A stretch of 64,000 bases of DNA from Lithobates sylvaticus (GCA_028564925.1 CM053029.1:608781721-608845720), one strand, 5' to 3'; positions 31,403 to 42,110 are shown, numbered from the stretch's first letter. Translations and numbers: made by a program. Notes: generated by a model from the sequence alone, not told the origin.

Positions 31403-32374
31403 TTAACCGCTTCCCGACCGCCTCCTGCACATATACGTCGGCAGAATGGCACGGCTAGGCAAAACCACGTACAGGTAAGTGGCCCTTTAATTGCCTAGCC
31501 GTGGGTCGTGCGCGTGCCGCAGGCGGCGCGCTCGCGACTCGGTCGGGAGCTCCGTGACCACGGCCGCGGGACCAGCGGACCCGATCGCCGCTGGTGTCCC
31601 GCGATCGGGTCACAGAGCTGAAGAACGGGGAGAGGTTTGTGTAAACAAACCTCTCCCCGCGCTTCCTACTCTGCCTGTCACTGATCGGCTGTATCCCGGT
31701 CATCGGGAAAGCCGATCAATGACGTCAGACGTCAGCCCCGCCCCCTAATGTTGGAAAAAACACACACGTCACAGCCCATAACCCCTCCCCTCCCCCTAGT
31801 GGTTAACTCTTTCACTGCTAGTGTCATTTATACAGGAATCAATGCATTTAAATAGCATTGATTGCTGTATAAATGACAATGGTCCCAAAAATGTGTCAAA
31901 AATGTCCGATGTGTCCGCCATAATGTCGCAGTCACAATAAAAAATCGCTGATCGCCGCCATTACTAGTAAAAAAAAAATATTAATAAAAATGCTATAAAA
32001 CTATCCCCTATTTTGTAAACGCTATAAATTTTGCGCAAACCAATCAATAATCGCTAATTGCGATTTTTTTACCAAAAATATGTAGAAGAATACGTATCGG
32101 CCTAAACTGAGGAAAAAACAATGTTTTTTTTATATGTTTTTGGGGGATATTTATTATAGCAAACAGCAAAAAATATTGCATTTTTTTACAAAATTGTCGC
32201 TCTATTTTTGTTTATATCGCAAAAAATAAAAACCGCAGTGGCGATCAAACACCACCAAAAGAAAGCTCCATTTGTGGAAAAAAAGGACGCCAATTTTGTT
32301 TGGGAGTCACGTCGCACGACCACACAATTGTCAGTTAAAGCGACGCAGTGCCGAATCGCAAAAAGGGGCCTTGT
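31403..32374 (-). mobile_element. TTAA-flanked piggyBac-like element, copy C (one end lost)
   Basis: The left end TTAACCGCTTCCCGACC matches the right end of copy B inverted. The family blocks follow in reverse order down to CGACGCAGTGCCGAATCGC and AAAAGGGGCC, then similarity stops within GTCCTT near 32370 without the TTAA terminus. An inverted pair of GGGGAGAGGTTTG type is at 31627-31661. Confidence 0.8.
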
Positions 32375-32564
32375 CCTTCTCAGCCCCGCCCTCTGCATCT
32401 CTCAGAGGAGGAAAGGAGAAAGCTGGCTGGTCATGTGATCGCAATCTCGGCAGTGAAATTAGGTATTTACAGCATTCGTTTTTATAAATTACACACAGAG
32501 GGGGATACTACAATAAGAGGCAGTGCTGATGGTGTATACAGGTTAGAGTGGCTTAACGACCACT
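32375..32564. other. Short unassigned interval between TTAA elements
   Basis: CAGAGGAGGAAAGGAG and GATGGTGTATACAGG are seen. No repeat family or gene was recognised. Confidence 0.3.
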
Positions 32565-33524
32565 TTAACCACTTGCCGGCCGCTGCACGCCGATATACAT
32601 TGGCACAATGGCAGCGGTGGGCAAATGGGCGTACCTGTACCTCCCCTTTAATTGGCGGGGATAGGGGGCGCGCACTCGCCCGCCGCGTACAGCGTGACCA
32701 TGCCCCTGGGACCGGCGGACTCGATCTGGTCTCCCGGCGATCGTGTCACGGAGCCGCAGAACGGGTAGGTGCCTATGTAAACAAGGCATTTCCCTGTTCT
32801 GCCTTGTGCCATGACAGAGATCACTGCTCCCTGTCATTGGGAGCAGTGATCGCTGTCATGTGAGTAGAAGCCCACCCCCTCACAGTTAGAATCACTCCCT
32901 AGGACCCTTGAGCGCCCCCTAGTGTTTAACCCCTTCCCTGCCAGTGTCATTTACACAGTAATCAGTGCATTTTTATAGCACTGATCGCTGTATAAATGAC
33001 AATGGTCCCAAAAATGTGTCAAAAGTGTCCGATGTGTCCGCCATAATGTCACGATAAAAATCGCAGATCGCCGCCATTACTAATAAAATTAATTAATAAT
33101 AAAAATGCCATAAAACTATCCCCTATTTTGTAGACGCTATAAATTTTGTGCAAACCAATCAATATACGCTTATTGCCATTTTTTTATTACCAAAAAAGAA
33201 TACGTATCGGCCTAAACTGAGGAAACATTTTTTTTTTTTTTATATATTTTTTGGAGTATACTTATTACAGCAAAAAGTAAAAAATATTGCTTTTTTTTAA
33301 AAAAAGTTGTCGCTATTTTTTTGTTTATAGCGCAAAAAATAAAAACTGTAGAAGTGATCAAATACCACCAAGAAAGCTCTATTTGTGGGGAAAAGGTACG
33401 TCAATTTTGTTTGGGTGCCACGTCGCACGACCGCGCAATTGTCAGTTGTAGCGACGCAGTTCCGAATCGCAAAAAGTGCTCAGGTCAGGAAGGGGGTAAA
33501 ATCTTCCGGGGCTGAAACGATTAA
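32565..33524 (-). mobile_element. TTAA-flanked piggyBac-like element, copy D (960 bp)
   Basis: It runs from TTAACCACTTGCCGGCC to TCCGGGGCTGAAACGATTAA. Family blocks are in reverse order, including GGGGTTAAACACTAGGGG-like and CCGAATCGCAAAAAG phrases. Both TTAA ends are present, so the copy looks structurally complete as a non-autonomous element. Confidence 0.82.
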
Positions 33525-33802
33525 AGCATGTTATATGACGCAGCGCTCGTCCTGTGTGATTTGGCTCCCTGCAACAATATATGCCTTGCCTGCTGCCAAC
33601 CCATACTACACCCCTACAACTGTGCAAGACTCGGGGGGGGGGGGGGGGCAGTTGTAAAGAATTATTTTCCATTCCTTTGCCTACATATATCAGTGACATT
33701 ATCACAGCACACAGCTGGTATTGTACAGCCACACCCGGCACATGTCCGGAGACATCGATCATCGAAATCGTTTACCTTCACCAGCTGTCAGATCAAAGCA
33801 CT
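33525..33802. other. No feature recognised; possibly unique
   Basis: A G run (33632-33648) is flanked by complex sequence including CACCCGGCACATGTCCGG. No repeat ends are seen. Confidence 0.3.
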
Positions 33803-34081
33803 GGTAAATATAATATAAGATAGTTTTGTATTTAGTTTTTTTTCCTTTCTTGTAACCACTTTTTGCCTTTTATTATATACTGATATAATATGAAATGAAA
33901 TACAAGAATGTATAATATTGATTGGATATGTTGAAGTGTAAACAAAATATATAAAAAAATAAAAAAAGAACACCCAAAGATTATATATATATATTTTTTT
34001 AGCAGAGACCCTAGAGAATAAAATGGCGGTAGTTGCAATATTTTATGTCATGCTGTATTTGCGCAGCGGTCTTTCAAACGC
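33803..34081 (+). repeat. ~280-bp AT-rich module, copy 1 (forward)
   Basis: It runs from GGTAAATATAATATAAGATAG through TGGATATGTTGAAGTG and AACACCCAAAG to AGAGACCCTAGAGAATAAAA and GCGGTCTTTCAAACGC. The second half matches the 3' portion of the TTAA family at 8599. Five further copies follow before 39.6 kb. Confidence 0.85.
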
Positions 34082-34454
34082 AAAAAAAAGGGGAAAAAAG
34101 ACAATAAAATATAAAATATAATCTTTCTTATAAAGAGAAGCAGATTTGCCGAGATTGGCGGGAGGTGACCCCCCCCCAATGGTGGGACAGATGCGGCACC
34201 TCCGGGAAATCCCGGGTGTAGAATCCGGAGCTCATCGATTGTCTTCTGGTGTCACACGGAATGCGGAGAATATACAAAATACAGAACTATATTATATTAT
34301 ATTTACCAGTTGTGATACCTTCCCCCCTAACCCCCCCCCCCCCCCCCCAAGAAAATATAATCATATTAAAAAAATATATATATTAGAAATTTATAATATA
34401 TATTTTTTTTTTTTTTTTTAATTCATGAAAGTGTATTTTTTCCCCCAAAAAATT
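34082..34454. other. Spacer between inverted module copies
   Basis: It contains a unique-looking GC segment (GATTGGCGGGAGGTGACC, CTCCGGGAAATCCCGGGTG), a C run and AT-rich sequence. No gene. Confidence 0.4.
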
Positions 34455-34732
34455 GCGTTTGAAAGACCGCTGCGCAAATACCGCGTGACATAAAATATTG
34501 CAACGACCGCCATTTTATTCTCTAGGGTCTCTGCTAAAAAAAATATATATATAATCTTTGGGGGTTCTTTTTTTATTTTTTATATATTTTGTTTACACTT
34601 CAACATATCCAATCAATATTATACATTCTTGTATTTCATTTCATATTATATCAGTATATAATAAAAGGCAAAAAGTGGTTACAAGAAAGGGAAAAAAAAC
34701 TAAATACAAAACTATCTTATATTATATTTACC
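34455..34732 (-). repeat. ~280-bp AT-rich module, copy 2 (reverse)
   Basis: It is the reverse complement of copy 1 with few differences, so copies 1 and 2 form an inverted repeat with a 373-bp loop. Confidence 0.85.
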
Positions 34733-34797
34733 AGTTGTGATACCTTCCCCCCTACCTCCCCCCCCAAGAAAATATAATCATATAAAAAAAAAAAAAA

Positions 34798-34799
<2 letters not shown>

Positions 34800-34876
<77 letters not shown>
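34800..34876. repeat. (TA)n microsatellite
   Basis: An alternating TA run with one TAAATA interruption near 34832. Confidence 0.95.
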
Positions 34877-35040
34877 AAAAAAATGTGAAGAATACTGCGC
34901 TGTCCCAAAATTTACTATGAATACTATCCCATAACATTGATTATAGAAAAAATTGTGAAAAATAAAAACCAAATGAAAATTAAAAATTAAAAAGGCTGCT
35001 GCAGTTGTAAATGTGAGATACCCACACCAACAAGACTAAT
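34877..35040 (-). mobile_element. 3' extension of the left palindrome copy
   Basis: On the minus strand this continues from the left arm of the palindrome to GGGACAGCGCAGTATTC and a T-rich end, resembling the 3' end (GCGCAGTTGTTC) at the arm boundary. It suggests that the left copy is longer at its 3' end than the right copy. Confidence 0.5.
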
Positions 35041-35707
35041 ATAAAAATGAACAACTGCGCTGCAAACAATTGTGCACTGGTGACACAAATAATATAAACC
35101 AACATACATTAAAGTTGACACAGTAATTTTACACCTCCTTATATCTTAATAGTATCAAGTTCAATAAAGTCCGTGATAACATGAAACAATCGTGTAAAAC
35201 CAAAAATAGAAAAAACAATCAATAGTGACCGACTGTCCTTATAGAGATCAATGTGATTTGTGGAAGACACAATAAACATATGAAAAGTTCCAGAAACTCC
35301 ACAGTGCTCTCATTCAATAAACAGCAGCTCAAAGGGTGATCCAGATGGAAAACAAGAAAACACCTCCACCGTCCAGTCACACTGACCCTTACCGGATTGT
35401 GCGACCCCCTGTCACAGAGGTCACACTGGCTTGTGGCTTTAATCCCGGCCAGGGAAATCCAGAGACTTTACCAGGTTGCTCAGAATGGATGGTGTGAGCT
35501 CAGAAAATGGTCAAACAGGGAACATGGAACGAAAGAGACAGTCCATAGTGTACCTCTGTATACAGTTTATTTAAAAGTTAAAAAATTATTGCACTTACAA
35601 GGTCGCAATAGATAAAAGCATTTGTAATAGCCGGCCGGCTCGATTTCGCTGCCCGTTTGCTTCCGGGATCTGCGTGGTTCGTATGGTGACGTCAGCACGC
35701 CGCTCCT

Positions 35708-35744
35708 CCCTACGCCGTTTCGTCACAACTGACGTCTTCCAGGG
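35708..35744 (-). other. Hammerhead-like two-stem RNA motif, copy 4a
   Basis: On the minus strand: stem I CCC/GGG, core TGGAAGA, stem II CGTCA/TGACG with a GTTG loop, then AAAC-GGC-GTA. The core has drifted from CTGATGA, but both stems are intact with sequences different from the other copies. Confidence 0.35.
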
Positions 35745-35874
35745 CCACTACCCACTACCCATCCAAGTTTAGCAGCCACTGCTCCAACTCCACCTTCCTT
35801 CCCCTCTGCTCCAAGGGGAAGGAAGGTGGAGTTGGAGCAGTGGCTGCTAAACTTGGATGGGTAGTGGGTAGTGG

Positions 35875-35911
35875 CCCTGGAAGACGTCAGTTGTGACGAA
35901 ACGGCGTAGGG
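35875..35911 (+). other. Hammerhead-like two-stem RNA motif, copy 4b
   Basis: It is the mirror image of copy 4a in the right arm, with identical sequence. The two motifs face away from the palindrome centre. Confidence 0.35.
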
Positions 35912-36680
35912 AGGAGCGGCGTGCTGACGTCACCATACGAACCACGCAGATCCCGGAAGCAAACGGGCAGCGAAATCGAGCCGGCCGGCTATTACAAATG
36001 CTTTTATCTATTGCGACCTTGTAAGTGCAATAATTTTTTTAACTTTTAAATAAACTGTATACAGAGGTACACTATGGACTGTCTCTTTCGTTCCATGTTC
36101 CCTGTTTGACCATTTTCTGAGCTCACACCATCCATTCTGAGCAACCTGGTAAAGTCTCTGGATTTCCCTGGCCGGGATTAAAGCCACAAGCCAGTGTGAC
36201 CTCTGTGACAGGGGGTCGCACAATCCGGTAAGGGTCAGTGTGACTGGACGGTGGAGGTGTTTTCTTGTTTTCCATCTGGATCACCCTTTGAGCTGCTGTT
36301 TATTGAATGAGAGCACTGTGGAGTTTCTGGAACTTTTCATATGTTTATTGTGTCTTCCACAAATCACATTGATCTCTATAAGGACAGTCGGTCACTATTG
36401 ATTGTTTTTTCTATTTTTGGTTTTACACGATTGTTTCATGTTATCACGGACTTTATTGAACTTGATACTATTAAGATATAAGGAGGTGTAAAATTACTGT
36501 GTCAACTTTAATGTATGTTGGTTTATATTATTTGTGTCACCAGTGCACAATTGTTTGCAGCGCAGTTGTTCATTTTTATATATATAAATATATATATATA
36601 TATTAGAAATTTATAATATATTAGAAATTTATAATATATTTTTTTTAATTCCTGAAAGTGTCTTTTTTCCCCTTTTTTTT

Positions 36681-36960
36681 GCGTTTGAAAGACCGCTGCG
36701 CAAATACCGCATGACATAAAATATTGCAACTACCGCCATTTTATTCTCTAGGGTCTCTGCAAAAAAAATATATATATATAATCTTTGGGTGTTCTTTTTT
36801 TATTTTTTTATATATTTTGTTTACACTTCAACATATCCAATCAATATTATACATTCTTGTATTTCATTTCATATTATATCAGTATATAATAAAAGGCAAA
36901 AAGTGGTTACAAGAAAGAAAAAAAAAACTAAATACAAAACTATCTTATATTATATTTACC
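36681..36960 (-). repeat. ~280-bp AT-rich module, copy 3 (reverse)
   Basis: It has the same order as copy 2, starting GCGTTTGAAAGACCGC and ending TATTATATTTACC. It sits just right of the palindrome, after ~100 bases of AT-rich sequence, while copy 2 lies left of it in the same orientation. Confidence 0.85.
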
Positions 36961-37297
36961 AGTTGTGATACCTTCCCATTACCTCCCCCCAAGAAAATAT
37001 AATCATATAAAAAAAAAAAAAAAATTATATATATATATATATATTTATTAGAAATTTATAATATATTTTTATTTTTTTTAATTCATGAAAGTGTCTTTTT
37101 TTTCCCCCAAAAATTGCGTTTGAAAGACCGCTGCGCAAATACAGCATGACATAAAAAAATTGTAACGACCGCCATTTTATTCTCTAGGGTCTCTGCTAAA
37201 AAAATAATTATATATATATAATCTTTGGGTGTTCTAAGTACTTTTCTAGCAAAAAATACGGATTTTAACTTGTAAGTAACAAATGTCAGAAATAGGC
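36961..37297 (-). repeat. Partial TTAA-family 2 segment
   Basis: An A run and short TA run lead to AATTGCGTTTGAAAGACC, CTCTAGGGTCTCTGC, TTTGGGTGTTCTAAGTAC and CAAATGTCAGAAATAGGC. This matches the end of the element at 8599 up to the same junction with a GCCGCGTACAC-type MITE. Confidence 0.65.
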
Positions 37298-37699
37298 TAA
37301 TGCCGCGTACACGCGGTCGGATTTTCCGATGGAAAATGTTCCTGTGTAGGCTCCATCAGACATTTTCCATCAGAATTTCCGTCGCACAAAATTTGAGATC
37401 CGGTTCTCAAATTTTCCGACAACAAAATCCGTTCTCGGAAATTCCGATCGTGTGCACAGAATTCCGACGCACAAAGTTCCACGCATGCTCGGAATCCAGC
37501 AGAAGAGCCGCACTGGCTATTGAACTTCATTTTTCTCGGCTCGTCGTACGTCTTGTACATCACCGCGTTCTTGGCGTTCAGAAATTTCCGACAAGATTTG
37601 TGTGACCGTGTGTATGCAAGACATGTTTGAGCCGACATGCGTCTGAAAAAATCCATGGATTTTGTTGTCGGAATGTCCGATCGTGTGTACGCGGCATTA
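37298..37699. mobile_element. MITE of the TAATGCCGCGTACAC family (~402 bp)
   Basis: TAATGCCGCGTACAC at the left and its inverse at the right bound a self-complementary interior with TTTTCCGA, GGAATTCCG and CGATCGTGTG words. The target duplication could be TA, or TAA read as part of the terminus, so the superfamily is uncertain. Confidence 0.75.
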
Positions 37700-37705
37700 G
37701 GTATG

Positions 37706-37830
37706 CAAGGTTTTATTGAAACATAGAAAGCGCCCCCCATATGTTACATAATAACTGTGATAAAATGTGATGACTACAACCGTTATTATGTAACATATGG
37801 GGGGAGGTTTCAATGTTTCAATAAAAGAGT
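37706..37830. mobile_element. Small palindromic MITE (~125 bp)
   Basis: TTTTATTGAAACAT and CCCCCCATATGTTACATAAT at the left are mirrored at the right, with a ~25-base loop. It lies between the GCCGCGTACAC MITE and resumed family-2 sequence. Confidence 0.65.
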
Positions 37831-38057
37831 TTAAGTTAAAATCCGTATTTTTTGCTATAAAATTACTTGGAACACCCAAAGATTATATATATAATTATTT
37901 TTAGCAGAGACCCTAGAGAATAAAATGGCGGTCGTTAAAATTTTTTATGTCATGCTGTATTTGCGCAGCGGTCTTTCAAACGCAATTTTTGGGGAAAAAA
38001 ATACACTTTCATGAATTAAAAAAAATAAAAAAATAGAAATATATTATACATTTCTAA

Positions 38058-38088
<31 letters not shown>

Positions 38089-38141
38089 TATATGATTATA
38101 TTTTCTTGGGGGGGGGGGGTAGGGGGGAAGGTATCACAACT
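37831..38141 (+). repeat. Family-2 segment, forward, with AT-rich tail
   Basis: CACCCAAAGATTATATATAT, AGAGACCCTAGAGAATAAAA and GCGCAGCGGTCTTTC repeat the end of the 280-bp module without its first half. A TA run and G run follow. Confidence 0.6.
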
Positions 38142-38418
38142 GGTAAATATAATATAAGATAGTTTTGTATTTAGTTTTTTTTTCTTTCTTGTAACCACTT
38201 TTTGCCTTTTATTATATACTGATATAATATGAAATTAAATACAAGAATGTATAATATTGATTGGATATTTTGAAGTGTAAACAAAATATATAAAAAATAA
38301 AAAAAGAACACCCAAAGATTATATATATATTTTTTTTAGCAGAGACCCTAGAGAATAAAATGGCAGTCGTTGCAATATTTTATGTCATGCGGTATTTGCG
38401 CAGCGGTCTTTCCAGCGC
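38142..38418 (+). repeat. ~280-bp AT-rich module, copy 4 (forward)
   Basis: The same start (GGTAAATATAATATAAGATAG) and end (GCGCAGCGGTCTTTCC) as copy 1. Confidence 0.85.
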
Positions 38419-38518
38419 AATTTTTTTGGGGAAAAAAAGACACTTTCATGAATTAAAAAAAAAAAAACAGTAGCGAGGGAGTGGGGAGAGGGCGAAAGGA
38501 GGGGGGAGGGAGTGAATT

Positions 38519-38522
<4 letters not shown>

Positions 38523-38592
<70 letters not shown>
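38523..38592. repeat. (TA)n microsatellite
   Basis: A nearly pure TA run followed by a T-rich stretch. It is preceded by a GAGGGAGTGGGGAGAGGGCG block that is repeated near 38969. Confidence 0.95.
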
Positions 38593-38601
<9 letters not shown>

Positions 38602-38665
38602 TTTTTAATTTTTTTTATTTTGATATGATTTTTCTTGGGGGGGTAGGGGAGAAGGTATCACAACT

Positions 38666-38941
38666 GGTAAATATAATATAAGATAGTTCTGTATTTATTT
38701 ATTTTTCTTTCTTGTAACCACTTTTTGCCTTTTATTATATACTGATATAATATGAAATTAAATAAAAGAATCTCTAATATTGATTGGATATGTTAAAGTA
38801 TAAACAAATTACAGAAAAAAAAAAAAAAAACCCCCAAAGATTATATATATATATTTTTTTAGCAGAGACCCTAGAGAATAAAATGGCGGTCGTTGCAATA
38901 TTTTATGTCACGCGGTATTTGCGCAGCGGTTTTTCAAGCGC
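38666..38941 (+). repeat. ~280-bp AT-rich module, copy 5 (forward)
   Basis: Same module with a few substitutions (GAATCTCTAATATTG in place of GAATGTATAATATTG). Confidence 0.85.
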
Positions 38942-39015
38942 AATTTTGCGCTTGAAAAAACAGTAGCGAGGGAGTGGGGAGAGGGCGAAAGGAGGGGGGA
39001 GGGAGTGAATTTTTT

Positions 39016-39016
<1 letters not shown>

Positions 39017-39056
<40 letters not shown>

Positions 39057-39073
39057 AAATCATATCACAATAA

Positions 39074-39168
<95 letters not shown>

Positions 39169-39170
39169 TT
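39017..39170. repeat. (TA)n microsatellites flanking an A-rich hairpin
   Basis: Two TA runs are separated by AGAAAAATCATATCACAATAA, whose inverse (TTATTGTGATATGATTTTTC) follows at 39199-39218, so the whole block can form a cruciform-like structure. Confidence 0.9.
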
Positions 39171-39257
39171 ATTTATTTATATTTATTTTTTTATTTTTTA
39201 TTGTGATATGATTTTTCTTGGGGGGGGGGGGGATGTAGGGGGGAAGGTATCACAACT

Positions 39258-39533
39258 GGTAAATATAATATAAGATAGTTTTGTATTTAGTTTTTTTTTT
39301 CTTTCTTGTAACCACTGTTTGCCTTTTATTATATACTGATATAATATGAAATGAAATACAAGAATGTATAATATTGATTGGATATGTTGAAGTATAAACA
39401 AAATAAAGAAAAAATAAAAAAAGAACCCCCAAAGATTATATATAATTTTTTTCAGCAGAGACCCTAGAGAATAAAATGGCGGTCGTTGCAATATTTTATG
39501 TCAGGCGGTATTTGCGCAGCGTTTTTTCAAACG
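39258..39533 (+). repeat. ~280-bp AT-rich module, copy 6 (forward)
   Basis: It matches copies 1, 4 and 5. It is followed by further family-2 sequence running in inverse order to the element at 8599. Confidence 0.85.
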
Positions 39534-39960
39534 AAACGTTTTGGAGAAAAAAATACAATTTCATGAATAAAAAAAAAAGTAATGTCCGCACAATTTTTTT
39601 GTATAATGTAAAAGATGATGTTGCGCCGAGTAAATAGATACCCAACACGTAATGCTTTGAAATTGCGCACACTCGTGGAATGGCGACAAACTACAGGACC
39701 TAAAAATCTCCATAATCAACGCTTTCAATTTTTTTTATGGTTACCAGGTTAGAGTTACAGAGGAGATTTTTTGCTAGAATTGTTGTTCTCGCTCAGACGA
39801 TCGCGGCGATACCTCACATGTGTGATCTGAACACTGTTTACGTTTGCGGGTGCGACTTACATATGCGTTCTCTTTGCTGCGCGAGCTCGCGGGGACGGGT
39901 GTGCTTTTAAAAAATGTTTTTTCTTATTTATTTTATTTTATTACATTGTTCCTTTAAAAA
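39534..39960 (-). mobile_element. TTAA-family 2 interior, reverse orientation
   Basis: GTGGAATGGCGACAAACTAC, GGTTACCAGGTTAGAG, TGCGCGAGCTCGCG and TTATTTTATTTTATTA are the inverse of 8599-9744 between about 9170 and 9540. It is truncated by the 8-bp satellite. Confidence 0.7.
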
Positions 39961-39977
39961 TTCTGATTTAGTGTAAT

Positions 39978-40973
39978 GTTCCTCTGTTCCTCTGTTCTTC
40001 TGTCCCTCTGTTCCTCTGTCCCTCTTTCCCTCTGTCCCTCTGTCTCTCTGTTCCTCTGTCCCTCTTTCCCTCTTTCCCTCTGTCCCTCTGTTCCTCTGTT
40101 CTTCTGTCCCTCTGTCTCTCTGTTCCTCTGTCCCTCTTTCCCTCTTTCCCTCTGTCCCTCTGTTCCTCTGTTCCTCTGTCCCTTTGTTCCTCTGTCCCTC
40201 TGTCCCTCTGTTCCTCTGTCCCTCTGTTCCTCTGTCCCTCTGTTCTTCTGTCCCTCTGTCCCTCTGTTCCTCTGTCCCTCTGTCCCTCTGTCCCTCTGTC
40301 CCTCTGTCCCTCTGTCCCTCTGTCCCTCTGTTCCTCTGTCCCTCTGTTCCTCTGTCCCTCTTTCCCTCTGTCCCTCTGTTCCTCTGTCCCTCTTTCCCTC
40401 TTTCCCTCTGTCCCTCTGTCCCTCTGTTCTTCTGTCCCTCTGTCCCTCTGTCCCTCTGTTCCTCTGTTCCTCTGTCCCTCTTTCCCTCTGTCCCTCTTTC
40501 CCTCTGTCCCTCTGTCCCCCTCTGTCCCTCTGTCCCTCTGTTCCTCTGTCCCTCTGTTCCTCTTTCCCTCTGTCCCTCTTTCCCTCTGTCTCTCTGTCCC
40601 TCTGTTCCTCTGTTCCTCTGTCCCTCTTTCCCTCTTTCCCTCTGTCCCTCTGTCCCTCTGTTCCTCTGTCCCTCTGTCCCTCTGTTCCTCTGTCCCTCTG
40701 TCCCTCTGTTCCTCTGTCCCTCTTTCCCTCTGTCCCTCTGTCCCTCTGTTCCTCTGTCCCTCTGTCCCTCTGTCCCTCTGTTCCTCTGTCCCTCTTTCCC
40801 TCTGTCCGTCTGTTCCTCTGTCCCTCTGTCCCTCTGTTCCTCTGTCCCTCTGTCCCTCTGTCCCTCTGTCCCTCTGTCCGTCTGTCCGTCTGTTCCTCTG
40901 TCCCTCTGTTCCTCTGTTCCTCTGTCCCTCTGTTCCTCTGTCCCTCTGTTCCTCTGTCCCTCTTTGCTCCTCA
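39978..40973. repeat. 8-bp satellite TCCCTCTG, ~125 copies (996 bp)
   Basis: TCCCTCTG alternates with TTCCTCTG, TCCCTCTT and TTCTTCTG variants. A 24-base period allows uninterrupted frames of ~345 codons on both strands; these are not genes. The pyrimidine-rich strand is plus. Confidence 0.97.
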
Positions 40974-41330
40974 TTTTGGCCGGATCTATATAGAATATTG
41001 TATATAAAATGCACTTTTTATCTCTAAGAAAGTGCCCAACGTTTCATCCAATTTCTAAATTGCTGCAGTCATAAATTTCACAAGCAAATATTAAGGAATA
41101 GTAGTGGTTAAAAAAAAGCCCTCCGACGGAGGCCCCTTACCACGTGATCAGCGGTGACCAATCACAGCTGATCATTGCGTGATCCAAGAATTGGCGGTAA
41201 ACGGCATTCCTCGGTTTGCGCTGACAGGGGGAGCCGATCGGCGGCTCTCCCTGTTAGAGTGGGGGGTCTGTACTGATAATCTGCACATTGATTATCAGCA
41301 CAGCCCCCATCAAATGTACCCATCAGCTGC
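40974..41330. other. Repeat-like flank of the CAGTGCCCAT minisatellite
   Basis: CACGTGATCAGCGGTGACCA, ATCACAGCTGATCA and GGCGGTAAACGGCATTCC are phrases I recall from a common frog interspersed element that carries the following minisatellite. No coding frame. Confidence 0.45.
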
Positions 41331-42110
41331 CAACCAGTGCCCAGCAGCTGCCAGTCAGTGCCCCATTATTAACTCCTGTCAGTGCCCAATAAAGTGCCAG
41401 TGTCCACCACAGTGCACATCAGTGCCCACATTGTGCCAATCATTGTCCATCACAGTGCCAATCAGTGCCCAGCATTAACACCTGTCAGTACCTGCCCAAT
41501 CAGTGCTGCCCATCAGTGCAATCTATTAGTGTCCATCAATGCCACCTGTCAGTGTCAATCAGTGCCGAGGCCTGCCGGTCAGGGCCCATCAATGCCACCT
41601 GTCAGTGCCAATCAGTGCCGAGGCCTGCCGGTCAGGGCCCATCAATGCCGCCTGTCAGTGCCCATCAGTGCCGCCTATCAGTGCCCATCAATTCTACATA
41701 TCAGTACCTCCTCATCAGTGCCCATCAGTGCTGCCTGTCAGTGTCCATCAATGCCGCCTGTCAGTGCCCATCAGTGCTGCCTATCAGTGCCCATCATTGC
41801 TGCCTGTCAGTGCCCATCAATGCCGCCTGTCAGTGCCCATCAGTGCTGCCTGTCAGTGCCCATTATTGCTGCATATCAGTGCCCATTAGTGCTGCATATC
41901 AGTGCCACCTATCAGTGTCTATCAATTCTACATATCAGTACCTCCTCATCAGTGCCCATCAGTGCTGCCTGTCAGTGCCCATCAATGCCACCTGTCAGTG
42001 CACATCAGTGCCGCCTATCAGTGTCCATCAATTCTACATATTAGTACCTCCTCATCAGTGCCCATCAGTGCTGCCTGTCAGTGCCCATCAATGCCCATCA
42101 ATGCCCAGTA
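41331..42110. repeat. 21-24-bp minisatellite CAGTGCCCATCAGTGCTGCC
   Basis: Variants of CAGTGCCCATCAGTGCTGCC plus a short spacer occur, with a larger duplication around GAGGCCTGCCGGTCAGGGCC (41569 and 41620) and around CATATCAGTACCTCCTCATC (41697, 41930, 42037). Cys/Gln-rich frames are by-products. Confidence 0.9.

Larger units (their letters stand above)
35041..36578. repeat. Near-perfect 1.54-kb palindrome: two retroposon copies head to head
   Basis: Arms of about 765 bp (35041-35805 and 35814-36578) are separated by eight bases. By eye the only difference is one base in a homopolymer (35580-35585 versus 36034-36040). Each arm read outward has the hammerhead-like motif about 70 bases from the centre, a GCCGGCCGG site, TTTAAATAAACTG, a long non-coding body and a GCGCAGTTGTTC end. 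It may be a real young head-to-head insertion, or an assembly or fold-back artefact. Confidence 0.85.

Noticed and set aside
39928-41014. Open frames of about 345 codons on both strands
   Set aside because: They are produced by the 8-bp TCCCTCTG satellite; simultaneous opening on both strands and in several phases excludes coding.
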